From JAXDMU01 sp963762435 (GTDB taxonomy: Bacteria > Pseudomonadota > Alphaproteobacteria > ATCC43930 > CGMCC-115725), in contig CAVXLN010000009.1 in NCBI GenBank assembly GCA_963762435.1, positions 8,540-72,539 of the forward strand: a DNA stretch of 64,000 nt, given 5' to 3'. Below the pieces are notes generated by a model. That model was not told the origin of the DNA. It made no database searches and saw nothing but the letters and a program-made list of their open reading frames with translations. Of the stretch, positions 50,801 to 59,905 are shown piece by piece (positions within the stretch are counted from its first letter, which is position 1; each line of letters begins with the position of its first letter). Made by a program: the position numbers and the translations under genes.

Positions 50801-53691
50801 CGCCAATCGCCCATCAGGATGAAGGGCGCCCAGTAGAAAGGGTGCACCCGGTCCGGTGTGGCGAGCAGGCGGCGCTGCGCCGTTCGAAGTGCCGCCGACT
50901 TGGTTGCAGAACTGTCGCGGCATTCGGCGTAGAAGTCGCGCATGAGGCGTGCGGTTGCGCGATCATTGACGGGCCACAGCGTCGCCAGCACGGCGCGGGC
51001 GCCGCGGCTTTGCATGAGGGCCGCCATGCCTTCGACCTCCCGCCCGGCACCGATCGCCGTTTCGCACGCCGACAGCGCCACGAGATCGGACGCGGCCCGG
51101 AAATCCTGCCGCCGAAGCGCCTCGAGCGTCAGCCGCGCTCCAGTGCCGAGCAGCAGGTAGGAGCTCAGGCCGTCGGCGGGATTGAGCACGAAATGGCTCG
51201 CGACATGGGTGACCGGGTAGCTGCCCAGCGCTTCCATCAGGCTCGCCTCTGTAAAGGCGTCGTCGAGCCGGACGATGCCGGGATAAAGCCCCTCTTGAGA
51301 CGGATCGGTCCGGACGATGGCGCCCAACTCCTCGGCGACGGCGGCGAGCGGCGCATGGCCCGGCACGGCGCGGCCGAGACCGAGGCCGGCGACCTGCCAC
51401 GAATCCCGCGCGCGCCTGTCCGAAGAAGCGGTGTGTCCGGCCGGCGTCAGCACGGCGATCTCGAAGCGCTCGACCAGATAGTGCTTGCCGTCATGGAGTG
51501 CTGCGATCGGCACGTAGCGCAGGACACCATCGAGCATGATGATGAGCCGGCCGGTGCTACCAATTTGGGCTTCGATCGGCGCCATGAGATGGCGGTAGAG
51601 GCTGATCGCCAGGGCCTCGACATCGTCCGTGCGATGCCGGATCGCCACCCTGAACTCATGGACCAGCCGGTTCAGCACCGTTTCATTGAGCTTGACCGTG
51701 ACGCTCGTTCGCGTTGCCGTTGCCGTGAGGATGATCGAGACCGAATGTTCGGTCGTGAGATATTGGATCAGCGCCGTATCCGGGTCGAGCTGAGGCAAGT
51801 CCAGCAGTGGTTCCGCCATCGCCGTGTCGCCGGCGCGGAAGGCCTGGATCAGCTGATCGAGCCAGGGCGTCACGGCGCCGGCCATGGCTTGGGTCGGATC
51901 GAGGCGCCAGCGCACTTCGAGCGACGTCAGTGCGGCGAAGCTGAGGCGCGGTGGTCCGGCGGCCTGGCGCAGGAAATCGCGGAATTCTTCATCCTTGAGC
52001 AACAGCAGGATCTGCTGTGCCTCGGCCAGGCGGCCCGCTCGAATGAGAAGCTCGGCCAGGCTGCGATAAGCGGGCTCTCGCCCGCGCACGAAGCTCTGCT
52101 GCTGCGCCGGGGAGAAGCTCGCCGTGCGCTGGCGTTGTGTTTGGATCGCATCGACCGCCATCTTGCCAAGATGGATCGCGGCACTGGTTTCGCCTTCCGC
52201 GGCGAGCGCCAGGCTCAGCGTCCAAAGCGCTTCCCAGCGCAGCGACGGCGAGTCATGTCGGAGGGCGATGGCGAGCGCTGCGGCACCGGCATCGCGTGCG
52301 GCGCGCGGCCGACCGAGCGCCAATAGGGCGAGCCCGATATCCGCGAGGCTGGTGCCGACATCGGGATGCTCGGGGCCCAAGGCGGCTCGCCGGATCGCCA
52401 GCGCGTCCTCGAAGCAGGCGAGGGCTGCGGCATCGTTCTGGCCGAGATGAAGTCGCCCCAGATTGCGCAAGCTGTGCGCGACATAAGGATGATCCGGGCC
52501 TAGAGCAGCGCGGCGAAGCTCGATCGCGCGGTCCAGGCATTGCCGTGCCTCACCGGGCTGGCCCCGCCGTTCCAACACCACGCCGAGCCCGTCGAGCGTT
52601 GCGGCGCGCGTGCCGTCGTCGGGCTCCTCCTGAGCGTCGATGATCTCGAGTACGGCGCGGAACTCGAACTCGGCGGCCGGATCGCCGAGCGTGGCGAGGA
52701 GTGCGGCACGCGCGCGTCTCGTTTCGGCGACGAGCGCATGATGAGCACCAAGCAACCCGTGGCGGATCTCGAAGGCGCCGTCGAGGGCGGCTTGCGCGCG
52801 ATCATAGTCGCCAAGATCGCGGTGGATAGCGGCCAGGCTGTGGAGCGTCGTCGCGACGGCGAGGCTCTCGGCACCCTGCGTCCGGCCTTGCCGCTCGAGC
52901 GCCGCCTCGGCCAGCGAGCGCGCTTCGATGAGCGCACCCTGGTGATATTTCGACTGCGCCAGATTGACGAGGCTCATGACCGTCAGCGGATGATCCGGCC
53001 CATAGTCGCGGTGTCTGATCGCGAGCGCTTCGCGATGATAGGCCTCGGCCTTTTCATCGTGACCGCGCTGCTGGGCCAGGCTGCCGAGAGCTGAAAGCGG
53101 CATGGCGACGCCGCCTGGGGTGCCGGCAGCGCCCGACCGGCGCAGGCCGAGCGCGCGCTGGAGCATGGCCTCGGCCGGCTCGAACTCGCCCAGCTTGATC
53201 GCGAGACCGGCAAGCAGTTCGAGTGCGGCAGGCAGCCGCGGATGGACCGGCCCCGACGGCCGATCGACGAGCCCGACCAGCTCGAGTGCTGCTGCGCGGG
53301 CTGCTGGCAGATCGCCGGCACCCTCGAGAACGAGCGCCAGCGTGTCGAGCGCGGCCACCATCGCATCGTGCCCGGGCTCGAGCGCCCGGCGCAGCAGATC
53401 GACCGCCGCTTCCGCCGGCACGCGCGCCTCGGCATAGCGGCCAGGGCGCATGAGCGCCATGGCGAGCGTCACGAGGCTCATGCCGATGATCGGATGGCCG
53501 CTCGGCAGCGTTGCCTGCCGGATCTCGACGGCCCGCCGTGCCGCATCGGCGGCGCGCGGGAGATCATTGAGCTGCGTCGCGACAGCCGTGAGCTCGTCGA
53601 AAAGCTCGGCGAGCGCTGGATGCATCGGCCCGAGCCGGTGTTCCGCCTCGGCGAGGCGGGCTTCGAGAACCGCGATCGCGGGATCGGTCAC
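50797..53691 (-). CDS. TPR-CHAT protein (caspase-like peptidase domain)
   Basis: 964 residues, cytoplasmic. Residues ~1-520 are tetratricopeptide repeats of the kinesin-light-chain type, each ~42 residues with an AxRRxxLGPxHP signature (e.g. ALAIRRAALGPEHPDVGTSL). Residues ~640-964 are a CHAT domain: MLDGVLRYVPIAALHDGKHY, catalytic His about H833 in THVASHFVLNP and Cys about C876 in VALSACETAIG, ending in HPFYWAPFILMGDW. The dyad is intact, so it should be an active cysteine peptidase like separase/caspase relatives. Such TPR-CHAT proteins occur in bacterial cell-death and CRISPR-linked systems, but no Cas7-11 or gasdermin-like gene is here. Confidence 0.92.
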   Translation of the reverse strand: MTDPAIAVLEARLAEAEHRLGPMHPALAELFDELTAVATQLNDLPRAADAARRAVEIRQATLPSGHPIIGMSLVTLAMALMRPGRYAEARVPAEAAVDLLRRALEPGHDAMVAALDTLALVLEGAGDLPAARAAALELVGLVDRPSGPVHPRLPAALELLAGLAIKLGEFEPAEAMLQRALGLRRSGAAGTPGGVAMPLSALGSLAQQRGHDEKAEAYHREALAIRHRDYGPDHPLTVMSLVNLAQSKYHQGALIEARSLAEAALERQGRTQGAESLAVATTLHSLAAIHRDLGDYDRAQAALDGAFEIRHGLLGAHHALVAETRRARAALLATLGDPAAEFEFRAVLEIIDAQEEPDDGTRAATLDGLGVVLERRGQPGEARQCLDRAIELRRAALGPDHPYVAHSLRNLGRLHLGQNDAAALACFEDALAIRRAALGPEHPDVGTSLADIGLALLALGRPRAARDAGAAALAIALRHDSPSLRWEALWTLSLALAAEGETSAAIHLGKMAVDAIQTQRQRTASFSPAQQQSFVRGREPAYRSLAELLIRAGRLAEAQQILLLLKDEEFRDFLRQAAGPPRLSFAALTSLEVRWRLDPTQAMAGAVTPWLDQLIQAFRAGDTAMAEPLLDLPQLDPDTALIQYLTTEHSVSIILTATATRTSVTVKLNETVLNRLVHEFRVAIRHRTDDVEALAISLYRHLMAPIEAQIGSTGRLIIMLDGVLRYVPIAALHDGKHYLVERFEIAVLTPAGHTASSDRRARDSWQVAGLGLGRAVPGHAPLAAVAEELGAIVRTDPSQEGLYPGIVRLDDAFTEASLMEALGSYPVTHVASHFVLNPADGLSSYLLLGTGARLTLEALRRQDFRAASDLVALSACETAIGAGREVEGMAALMQSRGARAVLATLWPVNDRATARLMRDFYAECRDSSATKSAALRTAQRRLLATPDRVHPFYWAPFILMGDWR

Positions 53692-54015
53692 GATCGCTCC
53701 GGTATCGAGATCGGCGGTTGGGGGCGCACGGTTGGAACCATCGTCGTTCGCGAGCTAAGTGCCGCAACTATATCGGGTGGATCGCGGCGCCCGAAAATTT
53801 TTGCGGAACGTTGTGTCAATCCGCGCCGGCACCCGCGTCTTGAGGGCAGAGAGCGATGGCGAACGGCGTTTGGCGATGCCAGCGAGACCGTGTCTGTGCT
53901 AGGGTAAAGTCAAGGCTTTAAAGGGTCGATTTTGGCGTTTCTCCTCGCAAATCGTGATCGCTACGGTAGCAATTTCCGTCGGGCTTGAACCGGCGGCTTA
54001 GCTGGGGGATCAGAA
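53692..54015. other. Divergent intergenic region between CHAT gene and AAA+ operon
   Basis: 324 bases, no gene. Base composition drops toward AT between about 53880 and 53985 (AAAGTCAAGGCTTTAAAGGG). It must carry the promoters of the leftward TPR-CHAT gene and the rightward seven-gene operon. I could not identify a pair of boxes with good spacing, so an alternative sigma factor may read them. The operon start has GGGGGA 6 bases before the ATG at 54016. Confidence 0.5.
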
Positions 54016-55098
54016 ATGAGCAGACAATTGATGGCGAGCTCCTGTGTGGCGCTGTGCGCTCTCCTGGCGGCCGGCGCGGCAGACGCGCAGTCGATTTCCC
54101 TCAATGGTCAGGGCCTGCTGGGCGGCCTGTTGCAGACCCATGGCTTCGCGCCCCAGGCCTTCGGTAATCCGCCCAACTGCATCACGCAGCAGGGCACCCA
54201 GCCGCTGCCGGGCCAGGTCGACCCGCAGCAGGCGGCGCAATCGCTCAACATCCCGGCCTCGGTGGCGCCGCAGACGCTGGTCAAGCTGGCGGAAAGCTGC
54301 GCCCGGATGCGGCGCATGGGCGAGGCGGCAGCGGCAGCCTGGAAAGCGGCAAGCCTGCGCGATCCCGGCGGCGAGAAGCTGTTGGGATATTTCTATGTGC
54401 AGGGCATGGGCGTGCCGCGCGATCCGGCCAAGGGCGCCGCCTGGCTCAATCAGGCGGCAGTCGCCGGCGACCCGGCCGGGCAGGAGCTGCTGGGCACGCT
54501 CTATCTCAAGGGCATCGGGGTCAACCAGGATCCGGGCTCGGCGTTCCGGCTCTACACCGCAAGCGCGCAGCAGAATTATTCCGCCGGCGAGCATGCGCTC
54601 GGCACCGCCTACGAGTTCGGCTATGGCGTGCAGCGTAATCGGCAGCAGGCGATCGCCTGGCTGCAGAAGGCCGGTGCCCAAGGCGACCAGCAGGCGTCGC
54701 TCGAGGCGCGTGCGCTTCAGAATCCACGGGCGCCGGCGCAATTCCAAAGTGAGCAGCAGCTGCTGGCCTATGCCCAGCAGGGCGGGGCACCGCTGACGCC
54801 GGCCGAGCAGCAGGCGAAGATGCGCCAGATGCAAAGCGACGCGGCCGTGCTCGGCATGGCCGGCTCCATGTTCGGCAAGGGCTTCGGGCTCTTCGGTGCC
54901 GGCAATAGGGGCGGCGGCGGTGGAGGGGGTGGTGGCGGCGGAGGTGGCGGGGGCGATCCGTGCGAATATTACTCCGATAACGCCGCCTGCAACGCGCACA
55001 AGAACGGCGAGGATTGGTCGGCGGATCGGCTGCAGCAGCAGCATGACAGCGGCGACGACACGCCGAACAGCGAAAGCGACTGGTACGGCGGACACTGA
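54016..55098 (+). CDS. Exported Sel1-repeat protein
   Basis: 360 residues. The signal peptide ends AAGAADA-QS. Residues ~115-225 hold three Sel1-like repeats (GEKLLGYFYVQGMGVPRDPA, AGQELLGTLYLKGIGVNQDP, GEHALGTAYEFGYGVQRNRQ), which form a superhelical protein-binding surface. An uninterrupted run of glycines follows (about 295-310), then an acidic Cys-containing tail (DPCEYYSDNAACNAHKNGED). It is probably periplasmic. First gene of the seven-gene operon, with a 5-base gap to the next. Confidence 0.85.
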   Translation: MSRQLMASSCVALCALLAAGAADAQSISLNGQGLLGGLLQTHGFAPQAFGNPPNCITQQGTQPLPGQVDPQQAAQSLNIPASVAPQTLVKLAESCARMRRMGEAAAAAWKAASLRDPGGEKLLGYFYVQGMGVPRDPAKGAAWLNQAAVAGDPAGQELLGTLYLKGIGVNQDPGSAFRLYTASAQQNYSAGEHALGTAYEFGYGVQRNRQQAIAWLQKAGAQGDQQASLEARALQNPRAPAQFQSEQQLLAYAQQGGAPLTPAEQQAKMRQMQSDAAVLGMAGSMFGKGFGLFGAGNRGGGGGGGGGGGGGGGDPCEYYSDNAACNAHKNGEDWSADRLQQQHDSGDDTPNSESDWYGGH

Positions 55099-55103
55099 TC
55101 GAA

Positions 55104-55853
55104 ATGCCATCCTCGATGACACCGAACTCGCCCGAGATGAAAAAGGCTCGGACAACCGTCAAGAATGAGCCGGTGCTGAAGAAAAGCACCGGCCAGGGCG
55201 GGCAGGGCAACCAGGGCCAGGGCGGCAAGAAGGGGGGTGCTAGCGGCTTGATCGCGGCGGGTGCCATCATCCTGGCGCTCGCGATCGGCGGCGGCGGGTG
55301 GTTCCTCAGCAGCCACACCGACAACAGCACGCCGCATATCGGCATCACGACCACGATCGGCGAGGGCGAGGCCTATGGCGGCGGCGCCTTCTTCACCGCC
55401 GACGATCAGGTCTCGGACAAGCAGTGGCAGGAGCGGTCGGACGCCTTCAAGGCCTTCAAGGCCAAGGGGCCGGTGCTGCTGGACCGGGCCGAGGCGGCTC
55501 AGGTCAACGGCTTCATCAATCAGGCGATGCCCGATCCGCAGAAGCGGCAGGCGCTCGCCAAGGATATCCAGGACAAGAAGGTCGATATGGTCGCGATCGG
55601 CTTCTATGACGATTGCGCCGTCGATGGCGATACGGTCGAGGTGCTGGCGGGCGGCGTCGACATCACGATCCCGCTGACGCATCAGGTTCAGTATGTGCTG
55701 GTGCCGGTGCCGCATGACGGCACCGCACCGGTAACGATCCAGGGGTTGAAGGACGGCACCGGCGGCATCACGCTTGGCATGGTGACGCCGGCCGGCGTGG
55801 TCCATATGCCGCCGATCAAGCCGGGACAGCAGATCAGTTTCACGGCGCGTTGA
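55104..55853 (+). CDS. Single-pass membrane protein of unknown function
   Basis: 249 residues; the ATG at 55104 lacks a clear ribosome-binding site and an ATG at 55116 is an alternative, both compatible with coupling to the gene before. Basic, Gly-rich cytoplasmic N-terminus (residues 1-45), one TM at about 48-68 (GLIAAGAIILALAIGGGGWF), then a ~180-residue periplasmic part (KQWQERSDAFKAFKAKGPVL, AEAAQVNGFINQAMPDPQKR, DDCAVDGDTVEVLAGGVDI, GGITLGMVTPAGVVHMPPIK). The final beta-rich segment has strands typical of an envelope-binding domain. No family recognised. Confidence 0.75.
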   Translation: MPSSMTPNSPEMKKARTTVKNEPVLKKSTGQGGQGNQGQGGKKGGASGLIAAGAIILALAIGGGGWFLSSHTDNSTPHIGITTTIGEGEAYGGGAFFTADDQVSDKQWQERSDAFKAFKAKGPVLLDRAEAAQVNGFINQAMPDPQKRQALAKDIQDKKVDMVAIGFYDDCAVDGDTVEVLAGGVDITIPLTHQVQYVLVPVPHDGTAPVTIQGLKDGTGGITLGMVTPAGVVHMPPIKPGQQISFTAR

Positions 55854-55879
55854 GTGCCAGAGTAGGGCGAGGGGCGGGA

Positions 55880-57148
55880 ATGAACGCGCAGTTGCGCAAT
55901 ACGTTGCCGGTGCTGGTGATCGGTGCGCTCATCGCGGTGCTGGCACCGCGGATCGGATCGTTCGGCATTCTCTTTGCGGCACTTGCCGTGCTCGGCTGGA
56001 TCGCGGTGTTCGGCTGGATCCTCGACCGCATGGGCAAGTTGCCGGAGGGCATCTCCCGGTTTTTCAACCAGGCAGCGCGCGACCAGAGGCTGTCGGCGCT
56101 CCAGGCCGAGCAGAAAGAGCGGCAGCGCCAGCGCATGATCGAGCTCGTGACGGCCGAGCATGTCCGCACCGTGCTGGAAGAGAAGCTGATCGGCCAGGGC
56201 GAGCTCGCCGACGAACTCGGCAATGCGGTCGAGATCTTCCTCGGCAAGAAGAACCCGTCGAAGCCGCTCTCGGTCGTGATCGCCGGCCCGACCGGTTCCG
56301 GCCGTACCAGCTTCGCCGAGACGCTGGCGCTGGCGGTGGCGCCAGAGACGACGGCTTCGCTGACCCGGATCGATTGCGCCAGCGACTCCTCGCACGATCT
56401 CGCCGATATCGGCGGCCGTATCGCCGGCCATGCCTTGCCCGTGCTGCTGATCGATAATTTCGACAAGCTCGGCACGAGCCGTCATGGCGACAGTTTCGTC
56501 AGCGATCTGACCCGCCTCGTCGATCAGGGCATCGTCGACGGCAAGCCGCGGCTCCGACACGCCCTCGTCGTGCTGACGGTGACGACCGACACGCAGCTGC
56601 CGATCGAGGCCTATCGTGATATCGAGCGTCGCCCGGCCGAGCGGGCGCTGGTCATGCGCGAGCGGCTCCATGCGTCCGACCGGGTTCCGGCCGACCTGTT
56701 GAGCCGTATCGATGTCGTCGGCATCCTGAAGCCGCTCGAGGATATCGAGCAGCTGATCGTGGTCTGGGAAACCTTCCGCGGCATGGCGCTGCGCGAGCAC
56801 GAGATCACCATCCTCGAAGGCGAGGAAAGCCTGGGCGACGGGATCGAGGCGTTCCTGCTCGAAGCTCGCGACCGGTGGCTCAAGGCCGGTGTGAGCGGCG
56901 TACGCGAGGCGGCGCGCTTCGTGGCGTCGGTGGCCGATCAATCGCTGGTCCAGGCGAGCCGACAGGGCGCCAGCCAGGTCCGTGCGAGCTGGGACCGGCG
57001 CGAGGGCCGGATCCGCCTCACCATCGTCGAGCAGGCCAGTGCGGCGCCCGTGGTCCAGAGCGTGGTCGAGGCGGAAGCCGATCACCCGGCCGCGACCATG
57101 TCGGACCCGTCGCTCGAGACCCAGCCTTCAATGCGCCCAGCCCGATGA
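55880..57148 (+). CDS. Membrane-anchored AAA+ ATPase-like protein with degenerate Walker motifs
   Basis: 422 residues from the ATG at 55880. Two N-terminal membrane helices (about 8-22 and 28-48) and a coiled-coil linker (~60-100) precede a ClpA/B-type AAA+ domain. Walker A is GPTGSGRTSF (G136 to T143): the invariant Lys is Arg (R142). Walker B is VLLIDNFDKL: the Glu after the Asp is Asn (N193). ATP hydrolysis is therefore doubtful. Sensor-1-like LVVLTVTTDT and C-terminal helices follow. It lies 25 bases before an AAA+ gene with intact motifs, suggesting a hetero-complex at the inner membrane. Confidence 0.82.
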   Translation: MNAQLRNTLPVLVIGALIAVLAPRIGSFGILFAALAVLGWIAVFGWILDRMGKLPEGISRFFNQAARDQRLSALQAEQKERQRQRMIELVTAEHVRTVLEEKLIGQGELADELGNAVEIFLGKKNPSKPLSVVIAGPTGSGRTSFAETLALAVAPETTASLTRIDCASDSSHDLADIGGRIAGHALPVLLIDNFDKLGTSRHGDSFVSDLTRLVDQGIVDGKPRLRHALVVLTVTTDTQLPIEAYRDIERRPAERALVMRERLHASDRVPADLLSRIDVVGILKPLEDIEQLIVVWETFRGMALREHEITILEGEESLGDGIEAFLLEARDRWLKAGVSGVREAARFVASVADQSLVQASRQGASQVRASWDRREGRIRLTIVEQASAAPVVQSVVEAEADHPAATMSDPSLETQPSMRPAR

Positions 57149-57173
57149 GCAGAGCACCTCAGGAGCCAGCACG

Positions 57174-58202
57174 ATGAATCTCGCGAAGAATCCGAAATTT
57201 CTGGGTCAGCTCGCCGATGCGATCAAGGAACGCGAGGGCGCTGCCGGCCCCAAGATCGACGGGCCGGCGATCGCCGAGAAGATCAAGTCGCGCGTGCTGG
57301 GCCAGGATTCGATCGCCGATACCGTCGCCTCCTTCATCGCGCGCCGGGCGAGCCGGCCGAAGGCGAGGGGCACGCTGGCCAACATCCTGATCTCGGGCCC
57401 GACCGGCACCGGCAAGACCGAGATGGCCAAGACCATCTCCGAGGCGGTGTTTGGCTCCGAGGATCACATGCTGCCGATCCTATGCAACACGCTCGGCAAC
57501 TCGGGCGACGCGATGGCGGCCCTCGTCGGGGCACCCGCCGTCTATCGCGGCTCGAGCAAGGGCTCGATCATCGAATATCTCGTCAAGAACAAGGGCCAGG
57601 GCGTCATCCTGTTCGACGAGATCGAAAAGGCGATCACCCATGACGGCGTGCCGAGCAAGGACGCGCCGATCCTCAAGATGCTGCTGACGCTCCTGGACGA
57701 AGGCAAGATCCAGAGCCAGTACGACATGTCGGTGCATGAGGCGAAAGGCTGCATCGTCATCCTGACCTCGAATTTGAAGCAGAAGGAGCTGGGCGAGCTT
57801 GCCAAGCAGGTGACCGATCCCGAGGAGCTGGAGCGCGCTTGCAAGCGCGTGCTGCAGGATGCGTTCGCACCGGAATTCCTCGCCCAACTCGATCTCGTCA
57901 CGACGACGGCGCCCTTGAGCGACACGGTGCGCGCACAGATCTGCCTCATGCATTTCGAGCGGCTCGCCAAGATCTATGGCATCGAGATCACCGATCTGGC
58001 ACCGGGTTTCTTCCCGTTTCTGCTCGAAGGGGCCGAGCGCTTCAAGGAAGGCGACAATACCCGCGAGGTCCTGCGCTGGATCGAGAAGCTGGCCGAGGAT
58101 CCGCTCATCGATGTCGTGCATGAGCATAAGTGGAAGCGGGTCGTCGCCGATTGGGACGGCCAGAATATCGTCCTCAGCCCCTCGCCCGAGGCCGAGGAAT
58201 AG
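57174..58202 (+). CDS. AAA+ ATPase of the Clp/HSP100 type
   Basis: 342 residues from the ATG at 57174 (AGGAGCC upstream). It begins with a helical segment and VLGQDSIADTVASFIARR, as in Clp second modules. Walker A GPTGTGKTEM (K81, T82), Walker B VILFDEIEKA (D148, E149) and sensor 1 VILTSN (N200) are all intact; an Arg in DNTREVLRWIEK is a candidate sensor 2. No ClpP-binding IGF loop, N-domain or zinc finger is seen, so it is more likely an unfoldase or remodeller than a protease subunit. Partner candidates are the degenerate AAA+ protein and the membrane proteins of the same operon. Confidence 0.88.
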   Translation: MNLAKNPKFLGQLADAIKEREGAAGPKIDGPAIAEKIKSRVLGQDSIADTVASFIARRASRPKARGTLANILISGPTGTGKTEMAKTISEAVFGSEDHMLPILCNTLGNSGDAMAALVGAPAVYRGSSKGSIIEYLVKNKGQGVILFDEIEKAITHDGVPSKDAPILKMLLTLLDEGKIQSQYDMSVHEAKGCIVILTSNLKQKELGELAKQVTDPEELERACKRVLQDAFAPEFLAQLDLVTTTAPLSDTVRAQICLMHFERLAKIYGIEITDLAPGFFPFLLEGAERFKEGDNTREVLRWIEKLAEDPLIDVVHEHKWKRVVADWDGQNIVLSPSPEAEE

Positions 58203-58217
58203 GTCGGAGCATCGAAG

Positions 58218-58607
58218 ATGGTCATTGGCGATATGGTTACGACCGCGCGCATCCTGTTCGTCGAGAGCTGGGGCTTCCGCTGGCTGACGCTGGCCACGGT
58301 GGCGTCGACAATTCTGGCGGTCGTCGCGGGCGGGCTGTCGACTCAGAACAACAACAATGGCGGTGGCAGCGGCAACAATGGCGGACAGTCCCAGCCGAGC
58401 TTCGCCACGCAAGCGGGGCCGTCGGCCGGTGGCGCGCCGGCCTATAATTTCAGCCAACCGACCGGTGCCGGCACGGCGCCGGCTCCCCTCAACCTGCAGA
58501 ACCCGACTTACACGGGTGGGACCGTGATCTCCGGGCCGCCGCCCGAGAAAAAGGCCGCACCCGCCGAAGGCGTGAATTTCGGCGATCTGGGAAAAAGCCA
58601 CAACTAA
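58218..58607 (+). CDS. Small membrane protein with Gly/Asn/Pro-rich tail
   Basis: 129 residues. One TM helix at about 22-40 (WLTLATVASTILAVVAGGL) follows a short N-terminus, then a low-complexity Asn/Gly/Ser/Pro region (STQNNNNGGGSGNNGGQSQP). The tail ends AAPAEGVNFGDLGKSHN. Topology would place the tail outside the cytoplasm. It starts 15 bases after the Clp-type gene. No family known; it may be a linker or scaffold of an envelope machine. Confidence 0.7.
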   Translation: MVIGDMVTTARILFVESWGFRWLTLATVASTILAVVAGGLSTQNNNNGGGSGNNGGQSQPSFATQAGPSAGGAPAYNFSQPTGAGTAPAPLNLQNPTYTGGTVISGPPPEKKAAPAEGVNFGDLGKSHN

Positions 58608-58640
58608 TCAACCAATCACTCAAGGTTTTAGGGGAAGATC

Positions 58641-59690
58641 ATGGTTCCTCGTCGATTCACATGCCTGGTTTCCGTCGCAGCCCTGATGACCGCGAGCTGC
58701 GCCCAAGATGGCTCCAACCAGAAGGAAGTGCTGGGCACCGGCATCGGTGCGGCACTGGGCGGGCTCGTCGGTTCGCAGTTCGGCCATGGCTCGGGCAAGA
58801 TCGTGGCGACGCTGGCCGGCGTCGGCATCGGCGGCTTCCTCGGCAACCGCATCGGTGCCAAGCTCGACGAGCTCGACCGCCAGAAGGCGCAGTCCGCGAC
58901 AGAGCAGGTGCTGGCCGATCCGGGCACGGCGCCGGCCAGCTGGAGCAATCCCAACAGCGGCAATAGCGGCACGGTCAAGGCCGGGCCGGTCTTCTACGGC
59001 TCGTCCTCCGGCGCTCGCGCCAGTGCGGCACCGCCCGCGGTGCTGACGCCGCCGCCGGCCAATCTCGAATCGGTGCCGCCCGTCTGGGTCGCCCATACAC
59101 GCGACGCCGTTAATTTGCGCGCGGCGCCGAACGGCTCGGCCGGCATTCTCGGCCATCTGAAGCCAAATCGGAATTTCCAGGCATTGGGCAAGGTGCCGGG
59201 CACGCCATGGCTCGTCGTGGGCTTGAACGGCCAGCCGGTGGGCTATGTCAGCACCACGGTCGTGCAGCCGGTCGAGGCTGCGGCCCCAGCACAGATCCAG
59301 CCGCCGCCCGAGCCTCAGTCCGGCCAGCCGACCCAGCAGGCGCAAGGCGGGCCGGATGTGCCGCCGGCGCCGGGCAGCTGGCAGGGCGGCAACCCGCCGC
59401 CGGCACCGCAGACCCAGCCGGGGGCGCCGCAGCCGCTCACGCCCCAGCCCAGCGCGCCCCAGCCCAGCGCGCCCCAGCCCAGGGCGCCGACCAATGGCGG
59501 CATGGTCGATCCCGGCGCCATCGACCGCGATATCGGCCTCGCCCCGACACAGCAGGCGCAGGGCAGCCAGGCCTGCCGCAAAACGGTCTCGACCATCAAG
59601 ATCAAGGGGCAGGATCAGCCGCAGACCTCCGAAGTGACCTTCTGCCAGCAGCCCGACGGCAATTGGGCGCCGGTCACCACGCCGAGTTGA
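58641..59690 (+). CDS. Glycine-zipper lipoprotein with an SH3-like domain
   Basis: 349 residues. The signal sequence ends in a lipobox-like ALMTASC (Cys20). Residues ~32-77 form a glycine-zipper 2TM segment (GTGIGAALGGLVGSQFGHGS, LAGVGIGGFLGNRIGAKLDE), as in the 17-kDa rickettsial surface antigen / OmpA-like 2TM lipoproteins. Residues ~147-210 resemble a bacterial SH3 domain (HTRDAVNLRAAPNGSAGILG, GTPWLVVGLNGQPVGYVST). A Pro/Gln-rich linker with three APQPS units follows, and a Cys-containing end (QACRKTVSTIKIKGQDQPQT). Outer-membrane location likely. Confidence 0.85.
   Translation: MVPRRFTCLVSVAALMTASCAQDGSNQKEVLGTGIGAALGGLVGSQFGHGSGKIVATLAGVGIGGFLGNRIGAKLDELDRQKAQSATEQVLADPGTAPASWSNPNSGNSGTVKAGPVFYGSSSGARASAAPPAVLTPPPANLESVPPVWVAHTRDAVNLRAAPNGSAGILGHLKPNRNFQALGKVPGTPWLVVGLNGQPVGYVSTTVVQPVEAAAPAQIQPPPEPQSGQPTQQAQGGPDVPPAPGSWQGGNPPPAPQTQPGAPQPLTPQPSAPQPSAPQPRAPTNGGMVDPGAIDRDIGLAPTQQAQGSQACRKTVSTIKIKGQDQPQTSEVTFCQQPDGNWAPVTTPS
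59441..59483. repeat. Short tandem repeat in the lipoprotein gene
   Basis: About three copies of a 15-base unit (GCGCCCCAGCCCAGC), which encode APQPS; in frame, so copy number could vary without disrupting the gene. Confidence 0.7.
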
Positions 59691-59700
59691 GGATGGGCGG

Positions 59701-59905
59701 ATGAAGGGTTCGGTCTGGGCGGCTTTCACGGGTCTGGCACTGCTGGCGGCGATGCGGGCGGAGGCGCAGCAGGCGCCCGACCCGATCGCCGCGGCGGGGC
59801 TGCTGCAGGGCCAGTGCCAGGCGATCGATCCCTCGGTCGCCGTCTCCTGCGGCAAGCTCTCGGGGGCGGTCGCCAATGGCCACGATCCGAGCGCGGTTCC
59901 CCGGG
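59701..59905 (+). CDS. Small exported protein, 3' end lost at the junction
   Basis: Begins at the ATG at 59701 with a signal peptide (VWAAFTGLALLAAMRAEA-QQ) and continues IAAAGLLQGQCQAIDPSVAV, SCGKLSGAVANGHDPSAV (two cysteines). The open frame runs on to 60051, but from about 59900 the complementary strand encodes the C-terminal part of the PilM/GspL-like protein. The true gene is therefore cut at the junction near 59.9 kb after ~65 residues. It was the last visible member of the AAA+ operon (10 bases after the lipoprotein gene). Confidence 0.6.
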
